Positions 31,950-44,633 of a stretch of DNA of 64,000 bases are shown piece after piece; position 1 is the stretch's first letter, and each line of letters begins with the position of its first letter. Source of the stretch: Ascaris suum (lineage: Eukaryota; Nematoda; Chromadorea; Rhabditida; Ascarididae); assembly GCA_013433145.1 (NCBI GenBank), contig CM024188.1, positions 7,787,001 to 7,851,000 of the forward strand, given 5' to 3'. The position numbers and the translations under genes were made by a program. The notes under the pieces are model-generated. The model saw only the letters and a program-made list of their open reading frames with translations, was not told the origin of the DNA and ran no database searches.

Positions 31950-32023
31950 ATGCAATCTTTTCTTTTCTGCGTAGTTGCGCTGGCTTTGACATCATGAATT
32001 TCATCATCAACGCCAAATCAGGT
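31950..32023 (+). pseudogene. Signal-peptide-like exon with a frame break
   Basis: CTCTTTTCAG-TA precedes an ATG at 31,950 that reads MQSFLFCVVALALTS, then TGA. The overlapping frame continues NFIINAKS and ends in phase 1 at a GTACAA donor. That phase is exactly what the exon at 35,905 needs. A one-base indel near 31,985-31,995 would join the two frames into a plausible first exon for the next secreted gene. Low confidence. Confidence 0.28.
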
Positions 32024-33459
32024 ACAAGTAGGAGGTTGCACCCATCTTTTCGCGAAACAGCTTGCAAATACTGTTGCGCGCAGCTGGCATGCTTGCTTGT
32101 ACTCTGTCCGACAAGTTCTTCAAAGAGGCTGAGCTGTCGGCAGTTCCGTAGTGAAAAAATAGAAATATTTCACAGTGTTAAAATCACAGGTTAAATCCCT
32201 TTTTTCATTACAAATTCGACGTGACTGCGCGTCTTTCTAAAGAAACGAAAAGCACCACAAATGGATGTCGGAGGACAATAGCTCGCCATCGGTCGAAGAA
32301 TGAGATTCGGTCCATCGTGATAATGGTTCAAAACTAGCCAAAAATGAAACACTGCTGCGTTTTGTGGGATCGTTGTTGTCGTGGGTTGCCGAATATAAAT
32401 GCATCAAATATTTTTGTTCTTTTAATTTCATCAGAATTTAGTGAGTTCCCCAAAATGATACCGCATAATATGCACACTAAATTTTTCTGTTGTTTTTATG
32501 AGTTTTCTTGCTGATGTCGTTAGAAACCGTACGGAAATACTGGGAAATTGATATGCAAGCTGAGTGATGCTCACCTCTATTGTCTATTCAGTAATTACTT
32601 CCCCGCACCGAAATTTCACTTGAAAATTAGCCCTCATCTTCTCCTTTCCGTTATTTCATTTGCCCATAGCTGTTTATATTTTGATTTGCCATGCTCAGCA
32701 CTGTGAAAGCAATCTGTGCATCCACTTGCCATATTAGGAGCATATATACCAACATGTTTGTCCACTCGTAGTGTGAAGGAAGCGACCGCTCACTCTTCTT
32801 TGGCCCACATAAGTGAAATTGAGAGCGACTGCAGAGACTTTTACCGTGCAGTGTGCTCTTCTTAGCGCTGCTTCCGCCAATTTACGCTAAACTTTCGAGG
32901 GCGTTGTGTTAGCTTCACCTCCACCGAGAGCTCGGTAACGTTTTCTGTTTTAAACAGCTTTAACTGCAGTTATATGTAAAAATCACCCGAAAAGCGAGGT
33001 GAGTTCAAGTTCCCATGCAAAATAAAGTTAAATAAAGGCATGGAGGCTTGAACAACCAATGAGTATGCAAGTCCGCTGGCATGAAATAGCTCTTCGCTGA
33101 AATAATATAGTGCGCGGAATGCTTAAGATATTTACTAAGAGTAGGAACTAGCTGGCGGTGAGGAAGAAAGAAGAAAAATAATGATGAAAAAAATGAGTTT
33201 TTCTTAGAGTTTGTTAGAGACAGTGAACGATTCCACTTGAGTCGTGTTTGCTGCAGCGGTGACATATCGGGGCAAACCCCATAGGTATTTAAAAACTGGT
33301 TTGCATGTGGAGGATTTGGAAAAAGTTTCAGTTGTAGGTGAGGGAAGGAGGAGTTTGATATTTTTTCGGAAGGTGGGAGAGTTAGATTATGGGATATTGA
33401 TTATAAGATCTCTCATAAAGAGATGATGACTATTCAGTTCTAATGGAGCTGCTAACATA

Positions 33460-35140
33460 ATAAACTAAAGCTGTCAAAGCGGAATCGACTGAGAGAGTTA
33501 ACTCAGAAAGAAGGGCGCTCGTTATCGGAATTTCACGCAGAATTGCAAGAGGCCCCTAGTTCCAATGATTTTGAACACATTAATATAAAATTAAAATGGT
33601 ACTAATTATGCCCATTAATGTCCTGCTACATGTAAACTCAAGGATAAGACTTCTAGAAAAAGAGGATCTGCCTTCAAAAAATATGATGGAAATCGCTGTG
33701 GTCATCAAATATATCAGTAATAACACCCCAGAATTCCAGAAAAAGTGCCACTTCGTCAGCATTTGCGAGTGCGAGTAAAAGCGTGTGGGAATTAGCTGCC
33801 GTACTTTAGTGAGTTCACGAAAATGGAGTTAATTTTCACTGCGGTATACCGCAGAAGTTGCTAAAAAAAATATTCGCTGAGGCTATAGCTCATCAGAAAA
33901 ACCTCTTGGTATAGGTGTGGTTTTATGCTACAAATACACCGATGCAAAGGAAAACGTGTTGGATTACGGCCCAGAGGTCCAAAGAAACAAAAGACAAATT
34001 CAGCCCATGTAGCGATGGAGGCAGTCAGCGTTGCGTATGGAATCGAAAGGTTTCATCATTTTCTCCATGAGAAAGAATAAGTATGACCAAACTGAGGCCC
34101 TGAGATTGGGACTGAGATTATTACAACAAAGAGCCTGCATAGATTTGCGCTGAGATTGATAGCGTATTTTTTCGAGATGAAGTATAAAAACGCAAATAAT
34201 CATGAGAACCCAGACGGACTGACGAGGTTTCCCAATCCAGCAGAGTTCCCAATGCCTGAGGCGATAATGAATGAAATGGAGTTGAGAATGCATAAGAAGA
34301 GTCATTTCAAAATCTACAGCTAACGAAAGAGTAAATTTGGTGCGAAATTGACAAAGATGAGATGCTAGCCAGAGTTTAGCAGGTAAATCCGTGAGAAGTG
34401 GCCTCAGATTAATAAAGATCCCAAACTGAAGGGCTTTTCCATGAGAAGAGATGAATCGCAGTTTTGTGTGGTGTGTATAAAGGAAGAGAAAGAAACGAGC
34501 CGAGGGGAGGAGGGGTAGGAGGATTTGCACGTGGAGATATAGAGTGCTGATTCCCACACATGACTCAAAAGAACATTGTGGCAAAATGAATCAGCTTTGA
34601 CAAAGTTGTCTATCTAGCTCTCCTCGTGAATCAATCGAGAGGTCGAGAAGACGGCCAAATATTGTCCTCAGTGCGCTTTTCTGGGGAATGAAATAGTCAA
34701 AACGTCGTGCACCACTGAGGTGGAGGAAGGCGGGGAGGAGGGAGTGGAAAGCGTCCATAAGTGGATTTGGTAGCAAGTCCGCGCAGGTTTTTTTTTGTGG
34801 ATATGCATGATGTTTTGTGATCTGTAGTTATGAATGCAAAAAGCAACTGACCTAACAACAACAACTTCAAGCGAAACGACTGAGAAATTGTGGGGTATTT
34901 TTGGCATACGTAGGTTCCATGAAATAATGACTTCAGATACTCGACCCATTTCATGTCGCAAGAAAACTGAGAGTTTCTGTAGATACGTTCGTATTTTTCG
35001 AACGTTTCACATCTTTGAGCGACGCTTGTTGCTTCTCTGCTTCTTTACCACATTTCTGTAATCATCCAATGTAGCTCACTCGCCCACCGTTCAATCGTCT
35101 GCAACAGCAGTAAATCATTTCTAACTGCCAAGCTCCGCGC
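33460..35140 (+). mobile_element. Decayed Ty3/Gypsy LTR retrotransposon (gag, RNase H and integrase remnants)
   Basis: Pieces follow the Ty3/Gypsy order on the plus strand, with many frame breaks. A gag-like block LTQKEGRSLSEFHAELQEA lies at about 33,497-33,553. The RT/RNase H boundary GIGVVLCYKYTDAKENVL is at about 33,907-33,960. RNase H EAVSVAYGIERFHHFL is at about 34,019-34,066. The block before the integrase zinc finger, WRYRVLIPTH, is at about 34,530-34,560. Integrase core pieces ISGFGSKSAQVFFCGYA (about 34,759-34,809), TTSSETTEKLWGIFGIRRFH (about 34,860-34,920) and IMTSDTRPIS, with the catalytic Asp, followed by ESFCRYV, end near 35,000. No LTRs or primer-binding site were found by eye. 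A long minus-strand open frame at 34,000-34,584 is a shadow of this element. It separates the secreted genes. Confidence 0.78.
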
Positions 35141-35904
35141 TCCCAACGTTATGAAAGTTGTTAAGCACTCTATACGATGAACAGTGGGGCGATCCATGTA
35201 GGAATCGTAGGTTCAGGCACTAAAATGCAATATCATTATCTTTTCAAACATATGATTCTTTCTAACTATTTCAATGCAGCCAAACGGGAAAAACTTTTCT
35301 TCTCGAAGCCATGCATCTGGCATCCGTTCATATTTTCTTTCAAATGGGATTGAAATCACAGCGATCTTGTTTTGCGGTTTCAGAGAGGATGATGCTGACA
35401 ACTTTCAGCTATGATTTCCTCTTCGCAGAACTTCTCTCGGTTCACAATTATATTGGCCGCAGTTTCGTTTATTTCCACTCTCCGTTTTCCTGAAACTGCA
35501 AGCGGAGGGGAGTTGTTTCGAAGGGCGAATAACCCTGCGCACAAAAATCCATCTCCCAAGCTCTCGTCTTCATAACCTTTTATGAGAAATTTTACTTCCT
35601 ACTCTAGCAAAACATTCAATTTGTTGCACTTAAATCTCATTTGCAAGGGATATACTTACCCTCTAAGGATCAAAACTGCTTCAGAACGCAACGCTCAGAA
35701 ATGCAGCTAATCGTTGTTAGCTGACGGTTATTGTATACATTCTTTTCATTGCTCAATGATTTGAACTGTACAATTTAACTAATGAGAGCGGGCAATATTG
35801 AGCCTGAAAGCAGCAGTCTAGCAAATAGAAGCAGCATACTGTTGCTTAGCCGCAAACTTCAATCCAGTATCATAATCTTTTCAAAACTGCACACTTTGTC
35901 CCAG

Positions 35905-36678
35905 GTACTCCAGGCACCAGCTCTGTTACTGCTCACCCGGGAAGTGGAAGTGATTGGAATTGGACGAACGCACGATGGTTTACTACAGGTGAGTCATTAC
36001 TGAGGAAGTGTGCATGTCGGCCGCTGAACACTGCAAATATAACTTTAATGTAAGCACATCAAGCTTCACAAGTTTGTGCAATCTTTTTTGACATTTTGAT
36101 AGGCTGAGCTTTTAGGGTTCGCTTGAAGAGCACTGAAAGCCCACTGAGTTATAAAGGCTGTTCAAAGCATTTCAAGAATTATTGATTGCTTTCTGTTACC
36201 GCTGAACGGTGGTTTTCTCTGGTTCGTTTAGGTATAGTAAATTCGAACCCTTCGAGCTGTTCCGCAATAACGAACAGAATTTCCTATGGATGATGCTCAT
36301 GATGAGGCATTTATCAGCTTTATGAATGACCACAATATTTCCACTTTCTTCATATTTTGGGGAAATATGTGCTATAAGAAAAGTTGCTGAACTTGAGCCA
36401 TTCCGTTTAATCAGTTGCGCTGAAGGTATTGGGTAGAGTTACTGTCACAACAGTGGACTGAACTGGGTTTAGGCTGTTTTGGCTGGAGGCATGATAACGT
36501 TCCACCATTCGGATGGAGCGGTGATTGGGATCGCTGGGGCGGCTTTCCGAATAACGACTATTACAATGCCCTTAATAATCGATACGGCCACTCCTTCCTT
36601 GGGCAGGAAGCTACCAAGGGATATACCATCCTTGGAACAACATTGCTTATTGACAGACGCTTATGCAAGAACGATTAA
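35905..36678 (+). CDS. Small secreted-type Trp/Gly/Asn-rich protein, 3' exons
   Basis: Two exons, 35,905-35,988 and 36,473-36,678, are both entered in phase 1 and read continuously across the junction (WFTTG / CFGWRHDN). Exon one gives TPGTSSVTAHPGSGSDWNWT. Exon two gives VPPFGWSGDWDRWGGFPNND, then YYNALNNRYGHSFLGQEA and ends RRLCKND-stop. The acceptor CCCAG at 35,904 and the donor GTGAGT at 35,989 are good; the second acceptor is GGGTTTAG. Aromatic/Gly/Asn-rich sequence with only two cysteines suggests a secreted structural or effector-like product, but I recognise no family. The first exon, presumably with the signal peptide, is not certain. Candidates are the frame-broken exon at 31,950 or the signal exon at 30,690. 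An AATAAA lies near 36,905. Confidence 0.58.
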
Positions 36679-39600
36679 CGACATATGACAGCTTCCGTAT
36701 TCCGTAAAGGCTTTGCTTCTTGAGTATAAACTTCAGTATCCTCTCATATAGCCGAAGGGAAATGCTTTGTGGTAAGCATGTTCTGCAGGGAGTCTTTTAC
36801 AGCAAATAATAGGCATGAGAAAAACGATAGATGACATTCTTTCTTAAATTATATTGTCTAACAATTTCTGCTTTTCTTACTGAGATTCCTTTGCTGCTAG
36901 AGGCTAATAAAATGTTCGCTGAATTTAGTTATATCTCTAGTTTCTTGAAGCTTATTTTATGTGGTTAAACTTTGAAAGACTGTGATTTAGAAACCTCATT
37001 TGCGATTGCATAGAAACTTGAGGCTACGGAGCAGCAGAACGTCGGAAACCACGCCATTCTATAGCACTTTGAGCGCTATTTCAATTTCATGAAGAGTTTC
37101 ATGAAGGGAAATTTCATTCTACAGCATTAATTTCATTTCATGAAGAGAAGAATGAAAACAAATGTTTTAAACGCTCTCAATAATGGTGCTTTGCACTCTC
37201 TCATCCTAGCTTTTTATTTACGTGCCATCTGCAACAACGATTGTATTCCGCGAATAGTGCACAAAACTTTTTTGGTCTTCGCACACATTTAAAAGATAAC
37301 GAGATTTTTTTTCAGGTTGTTGAACCGATACTCAACAGAAACTTTGCAAGAATCTTGTTCACTTTATTGGTACTCATGTCGGCTTCTAGATGTGCTATTC
37401 TTGTTGTGTCAAATAAGCATATTTCCTCATTGAGGCTAGTTTGAAAAGTATCCTACCGCTGGAAACTTTCGTCCTGTTCGTAATTCCATCACACCATCAC
37501 TAATTCCTGTTAAAAAAACGAATTTCCAAGTCAAAAGCAGTGCTTTAGGGACTTCCATGAGTTATGATGCATCTACTTCACTTCATAAGATACAACTTGA
37601 AGTGTGTCTCATTTGAAACATTCGATATCCATAGTCGTAGATCACTAAATATGCGCTGCATAAATCAAAGCGATCCTCTGTCATCCTGATTACTTTGCAG
37701 TCGCTTTACCTTTTGCACTGAAACATAATATTTCCAGCGTTGAATCAATAACCCCAAACAATTGCATCACTGCTCGATAACAGCCATATTCTTCGACAGC
37801 TTCAACGTGCTGACCATTCTCTTTGCTTAACGTTTGCTTTGAGTGCCGACGAATAGGCATCAACTGGAATAGTATGAAAAGCTGGTTGTTATTCACTTGA
37901 AGAAGAAATGAATAGTCCTCCGATAATCAACTGTAAAGAAATGGAAACTAATCACTTCCAAAAATTGATAAAATTCTGGTGCCAAAACAGAAGTTTACTC
38001 CTCTCAAACATATGCAAAATCCCGTTGAATTAGTGACGAACAGAAAATGAAGCGAATGCGAATTAAGCGGCATGCCGAACACATCGACTGCAAAACGCAC
38101 AAACTCCGACTTTAGCAACGCAGCTACGTTTCTTCCAACAAAAAGTGCTCATTTGGCATATTTCGTTTAACGTTTCAATGGTACCGTGATTTCGAGCGTA
38201 TCGTTAAAGTTTGAACAATACACTGAATTGCTGTAGAAATTCCTAAAACGTTTTGCAGTGCGGTGAATTTTCGACGGAATTCTTCAGCAGTTTCAGCAAT
38301 ACAAGGAAACCCTATCATGAGAACCTACCATTAAAAAAAAAACTGTCATGTTTTCTGAAGTGCTTAAATAATATGACAATCTAGTGGGAACTTGCAACAA
38401 GTCAAAACGATATCCTGAACTTCTGCTAAGTTGTTGAAAAAGTTCAAAAAACTACGAATTTTTATCGGACTCGTAACAAGTTGATCGTTGCCAATGGTCG
38501 TTCCATTTTTTTGCACTACGCAATGATTTTTTACGCCGCTCATGGACGGCTTTATCCATAGATCGAATGCCTATGAAGTAATAAAAATATTAAATAATGT
38601 TATGAATGTCGACGACACTTGCAAATGCTTTCGCAGACGCATTCAATCGATCCATTTAGTTGGATCGTGGAAAAAGGAATTTCAAAAAATAATCTGAGTC
38701 ATCACTGATGCTTCACCTTTTCATTTTAAAGTGGAAAAACGGCAATAAATGGAGCTCCAAAATAATTTCCACGAAACTGTCCACAGCATCACCTTCGTGA
38801 TGCTCTTGTATGCCCGAATGCATTCAGCACCGATTTCGCACGGAAGTGGTTTCTAGTCGAAACTCTTGCATCAGTACGGAAACAAATAAGAGAAATTGCT
38901 GCGTTGTTCGAGAAAGGCACTGAATCAGCATGTGGTAGTCAATTTCTCTCAACGTCAGCGAAGAACTGCAAAGCTGTTTTAGAATTTGAGCGAGATCATT
39001 TCAACCTCCTTTTGTTGTAAAATGATCCAATTTGGTCATGGATGTAGAATTTTCTTTGTATTTCACATGGAAACTTTTCGTTATGGAGTGCGAATGCGAA
39101 CAAACTTGAAGCATGAGCCGCAACAATAGTATTTCCTCTGTGCATGATTTTTGTGAGAGGAAAATTTGCTTACTGAATGGAAACATTCTGATATTATCAG
39201 ATTTTTATCGCTCCACAAGTTCCAACTTTACTGCCGCATAAAAAAGCGCCCCCAGAGGAATAGAAATTTCATTATGGCTATCCCCGCAAATTATTTCAAT
39301 ATGTTCATAGAGAGGTAGGAGTTCGAAGAGCAGAAATCGCTTTAAAACAACACTCTTATTTAGAATACAAAGTTGCACAAAAAAAATCTCCCTACAAATG
39401 CGATTAGAAGTTCGCAGATTCATTGATATGTAAATGCGCCGTACTCACAGAATGCAACATTTTCGTGGTGACCGCAACTGCCCTGAATGGAAAAACTCGA
39501 AACTGTTTTCTAATCGTCAAGTCAACGTTCCATCAAATTTGCTGTCTCTAATTGTCCTCACAGAAGTCGAAGCAATATCATTTGCCGTATAACATTGATA

Positions 39601-41150
39601 AACAATTCAACTGAATCGTTTCTTAAAATATGACTATATGACTCTAAAATTTTCGACACAAGTATCGCAGTCATCGTTTGAAATTTTGTCTAACATACAA
39701 AATTTTCGCCGATTATAGAAATAAAACAAAAAACTGACAGCTGATATTTAATCAGATACTAGACATTATTCAGTTTGCGTAATGCTGCTTGCTATCTTCT
39801 CATGTCTAATAAACTCCTGACTGCGGCTGCATAATCTAATTAATTATAATGTTTAAGAGATATTTTGCGATTAACGTTTAATATTCTATAAGCTAATAGA
39901 TTTTTTTAATATTGCCCTATTCTTAATGAAATTTTATTTTAATTTCCCATGTGTCCGTTTTATGCAAATTACAATCTTAAACCATTAGTCTCTTCTACTG
40001 TTAATGAGAATATGGTGCAAAAAAAATGACTTAACAATTCGAAATGTATAACCTAATATTCCCTCACAGACATATTGTTAAGCAAGACCGAATTTATATC
40101 CGTTAAAATTCAACGGTTCGCTTTTATTGTGAGTAATATGTGATTCGTTTCGAATTGTTCCTATTAATAAATGGCGTCAAGCTGCAGGGTATTCAACATC
40201 GACTCATGCTTAGAATCACTGCGTAGAACCCGTTTCGATGTAGTATGTGCGAAGGAAAAAAACTATTGACGTGTAACTTCTTAAAAGGCAAATTTTGCCG
40301 GCAACACAGGTTCAACACAATTGTGCTCACTCTGCTCAGTGTGCGTCGGAATTCAGAATTCTGACTTTTTTGCATTCAAAACAATTCGCTACTCTTTGTC
40401 AGCATTTCTAGCCGTTTAAATGTTAATATTGCTAAAGAGCTGTTATGTGCTACAATTTGGAGAATACAATATGTGCTGATATTCATTGGAATATCCCTAT
40501 CATTGAAGTAAATATTAGAAAGACCTGTTGAACTCATTAGTCACGTAGGATAATTCATTTATTGTTGAATATTTTCGAGCTTTCAACTTCCCTCTGTATT
40601 TCCGCACATTGTTTATATATTTGGAATGTTCTATTTTATTAATGATTCATTTAATCAACATATATTCGTAAATGTGTATACAATTTTCCAATGACTGCAC
40701 CGCATATGCAAACTAAATGATGCATCGATTAAAATTGAAAAACATTTGGATAGGAGCGCATTTCTTGATGCGCGATCATCTGAAACATAGCCCTGTGACG
40801 ATTTTCAGTTTTAAGTTGGTCGATTTCAACTTGTTCTCAGGAGATCAGCAGCATTTGAGGACAATTTTAAGCAAGCTTTTAATTAGTGAATGCATCTGTT
40901 AAGTGCAGCCATTGATGACTTACATCACGTTATGGACGCTTCTCACTTCAACTGTTGGAACTGCTCGTCTCTGCTATCTTCGTAAAAAAAACATTATTTT
41001 TTCATCCAAATATGAAGTTTTTCTCAAAGTGGTGTTCTCAATATGAGAGAGATAGCCGATGTTCTTAAAATGTGCGCAGTGATGATAGAAAGAAGTCGCA
41101 ATTGAACGGTCGAATTTGATTTCATCAACTTCTTTCGAGCAATTAGTTCC
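36679..41150. other. Intergenic, no gene recognised
   Basis: Strongly AT-rich with only short chance frames. Minus-strand frames at 37,690-39,420 have a faint retroelement feel but no diagnostic motif. Confidence 0.4.
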
Positions 41151-41152
41151 AG

Positions 41153-44100
41153 ATGTCTCGAACGGTGTTACAGCTTTTCATAACAATCGCCTTCGCTTAC
41201 TCACTTCCGTATTCGCCATGGAGTCCCGGTGAGAGAGTATCAGTAAAAGCATTTTAAGCTTTCTTCTAATCGAACAATGAGGTTTCTTCTGAATATACCT
41301 AGAAGTACTTCTGACAACGTGATAAATATATCATTAATCATCCGGTGAGGTCTTCAAGAAAACTTCCTTATAATCCGAAAGTTTATTCCCGTGTTATTTA
41401 GAAGTTCTCCTCGCTGAAGTAAACGAGAAGAATAACATTGCAAGCACTTCTTTGAGATGTTTTTTCACTGCAAAAGTATTTGCAATTTGTTACAGAATAT
41501 CTATCAAAAGGATGGAATCCAACAGCGAACATCTTTCCACAAGCTCCAAAACGGAATAACCAACAATATTGGGGTAACCAGCAGAGTGGGCCAGGACAAG
41601 GCACTTTCAATCAGCCGTTCTTCGATCAGGGAGGTCAAAGCAATTGGTTAAGCAAATGGATGCAGCCGGGAAAGTACCCAGGATTGAACACATCTACAGG
41701 TATACTTTTAACTGACAAATTTATTAATTAACAGCACTCAGTGTTTAAATAGTGTCGAAAACATTAAAATTCATCCCTTTGTAGGCACAGCAATATGGCC
41801 ATTTATTTTAGTTCAATTGCGATGACCGCACCTGATAAGCATGTGAGCATTTTATTTGCCCAGTTATAATTCGGACAGAATTTGGGAGCGATTTATTTCA
41901 GCTCAGCAAATTTGTTAGCAACGGAGCGCTCGATGGCAATAAATAAGCCTAACGTTAAAATACATCAGCTGATTAGCATAGCCTAGAGACATGCAAAGCT
42001 TGCAGCATTCTTATCGATATCACACGATAATGCTCTCTCATCTACAATTTTAGGTTGCATAAGACAGCAAATTAATCCATTTCCCTCCGAGTGAGTCCAA
42101 TTTGTTGCCACTTAAATTTGTTTTACGGTCAACTCAATTGGTCCTGAGATCAGATCCTTTCTCTGTAGAAACGATTCGATAGGCATAAAATATACGATCA
42201 TCCAAAGCTTGCGGAAAAGCATCGAATATTGCGATGATATACTCCCACAAGAAAGTTTGTTGAAAGCGACACCTTGCATTTTTCCATTCGCTTATGGGGA
42301 CGGCTTTAGAGAGCGCAGCATGAGAGTATCTTTTGAACTCACTTCAGACAAGAAAGCCTAGATGGTCGTTTGTGTCGTACAACAGTAACGTTGACTACAT
42401 CATACTATATCATTCAGTACTTGTACAGCACGCTACATCAAAGATCCACATCAAAACTGCATTATAATAGAGTTTGCACAATTCGCACTGCTGAGAGGTG
42501 GTGAAAAAAATTCAGCTCGTTTTTTCCTTTTCTCTCATACGAAAATATTTACCGCTGAAACGATTTTCGTTTGATGTGGAATTTCTCAATAAATTGCTCA
42601 TTCTTTCAGCATTTAGAATCAACTGAGTATTTTCCTTATTCAAAAAGATTTTGTTTAAACGTGTTCAAATTTGAATCAGCCAATTTTTTTCTTGAGAGGA
42701 GGGGAAAGAGATTCACGGAGATGAAATCCTCCTTACAACGCAAAGGCGATGAAGCATTCAGTGGGACAAGGAGCTCTTCACCTAGGTTTGCGTCAGAGAA
42801 TACAGTTATGTAAGGCCCGCCGAGGTAAGCACATAGGTAGAGGTCAAATCTGCATGCCATCAGAGATCCTCCTTCCTGTAGACCAGGAAGAGATGCGAAA
42901 AAAATTTTTTTTTGCTTTTCACATTTTTTGAGCAGTTTTGCTCTGAAAGTGATAAATGAGCGAACTCAGCTTCCATTCATTGCAAAATAAAGCGCTCTAT
43001 CCTACGCGGAAGTATTCGTCACTTCTCAGTGATACGCTGTAAAAAAAAATTAAAAAATCCTGTCGCGAATACCTGAGCGAGTGCCAGTGAGATATTGTCT
43101 TTAGTGCCCTAATGTGACGTGATCTCATGCATCAGGCATAAGGTAGAGTGCTTCACCCGTTGTGCAATGGACAGCTCCTAGGCGGAGAGTCAACAGAGCG
43201 CGATACGTCAAAACTAGCGCCTGTGTGTGTCCGTCTACGCCGTAGTTTCACCTCAAGGATACTAAGCATAGAGTTCAGAAGTCTGAGACATACGATGTAC
43301 ACCACAGAATGACCCCTTAACCATCTTTCACGCTCAGTCATTACCACTGAAAGAAGTGTTGAATATTTAAAGGCGTCGAACAAATTGCGCTCATTTTAAA
43401 TCGATGCAGTTTTCGTTTCAAGTGGGGTCGGATCGCAAAAAACGAGTACTTGAATAAGCGGTAGTTCTAATTAAACTGGGCATTATTCTGTGTATTCCAC
43501 AACTTTTTACCTGCTTATGTAACTGATCAATCGAGTGTGGGGAATGCAACAGCGCATATCGTACCACTTTCTCTAGCATATTTCTTCAATTACCGTTTGC
43601 TGAATAAAACAAATATTCTAGCAACTGAAGTCAACGCATACCTCAACATAAATTAGATGCAGAATGCGGCGAACTGTAAGGTTTGTTCGGATAAAGAAAG
43701 GGAACGTTACATCTTGTCACTTTTATCATCGTTTCTATTTCCAAATGGATCAGTGCTTCAAATTTTGATTGCAAAGAGATTTCTAGGCAAATCAGCACTG
43801 AGCACCACGTGAGCAACAGATCTCAAATAGGGCTCTTTTGTATCACGAACTCGCAGCAAGACAATAATGCAGATCACCACGAACAAATTATTTCGGCGTC
43901 CAAATACGCTTCAAATATGAACAACGACAATGTGCAGAAGTAAAATCTGCTCAGTCACAGCTCCCGTCGCCACTCGTCAACAGCTTTATAAAAGATAGTT
44001 GACCAAGTTCTTTATCTCTTTGACGGTGTGCTCCACATAAATAGAACGCCCCAAAGACCTTTGTGGGGTATATCTTCTCGCCACTGCTATGAACAGCATC

Positions 44101-44633
44101 TGTGAATCGGTATGCTTCGTGAGAGATAACACTTTTTTGACTTAGGTGAAAACGTGCAGTCGGTTCTTTCACGAGTTCAGAATATCGTAAAAAACGCCGA
44201 AGAAATGATCCACTGCATTCAAATCAACAATACATCACCTGAATGCCAGAAAAGGCAAGAAGAGGAACAACGACGACAATTTCCATTCGGACCTCCCCCG
44301 CCACAGCAACAGCCCCCAGAGTCACCTGAATCTCCTGGAGCGCAGCAACAACCGCCAGGGTCGTCTGTATCAGCCGAGCCAAAGCAAGGACAAGCAGAGA
44401 TTACACCATCTCCTGAGACGACACAGCAATCACAGCCAGAGTCCTCTGAGCCTCCTGGAGCAGAGCAACAACCGCCGGGCCCCTCTGAGTCACCAGGGTC
44501 AGATCAACAGCAGTCAGGGCCTAACCCATCTCCTGAGGCACAGCAACCACACGCAGAACTCCCTGAAACCATTCAGACTACTGTGCCAGCTAGTAACCAA
44601 GGAATAACTTCGGCCGATTCTGCTGCCTCATAA
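41153..44633 (+). CDS. Secreted Pro/Gln/Ser-rich protein with 40-residue tandem repeats (three exons)
   Basis: Exons 41,153-41,228, 41,496-41,699 and 44,146-44,633, joined by two phase-1 introns, give 255 residues. AG immediately before the ATG (TAGTTCCAG) suggests a spliced leader. The signal peptide is MSRTVLQLFITIAFAYS. The next part is rich in Gln, Asn, Gly and Trp (NNQQYWGNQQSGPGQ, SNWLSKWMQPGKYPG). Exon 3 begins with a helix-like stretch holding two cysteines (VQSVLSRVQNIVKNAEEMIH, later SPECQKRQEEEQRRQ). It then becomes a Pro/Gln/Glu/Ser-rich tail with two tandem 40-residue repeats (PESPESPGAQQQPPG and PESSEPPGAEQQPPG). The sequence ends TSADSAAS-stop. I recognise no family. It is probably a secreted, disordered or cuticle- or mucin-like product. 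A further small exon in the 2.4-kb second intron cannot be excluded. Confidence 0.7.
44316..44555 (+). repeat. Two tandem 120-bp (40-codon) coding repeats
   Basis: Units 44,316-44,435 and 44,436-44,555 align codon for codon. Shared blocks are PES, PPGA or SPGA, QQPPG and PSPE, in the same positions with substitutions between them. They lie in exon 3 of the secreted Pro/Gln-rich gene. Confidence 0.8.

Noticed and set aside
34000..34584. 194-codon open frame on the minus strand
   Set aside because: It is antisense to the RNase H/integrase pieces of the decayed Ty3/Gypsy element, and its composition is not protein-like.
37690..39423. Minus-strand frames suspected to be a BEL/Pao-type gag
   Set aside because: Only vague resemblance; no protease, RT or zinc-knuckle motif could be found.
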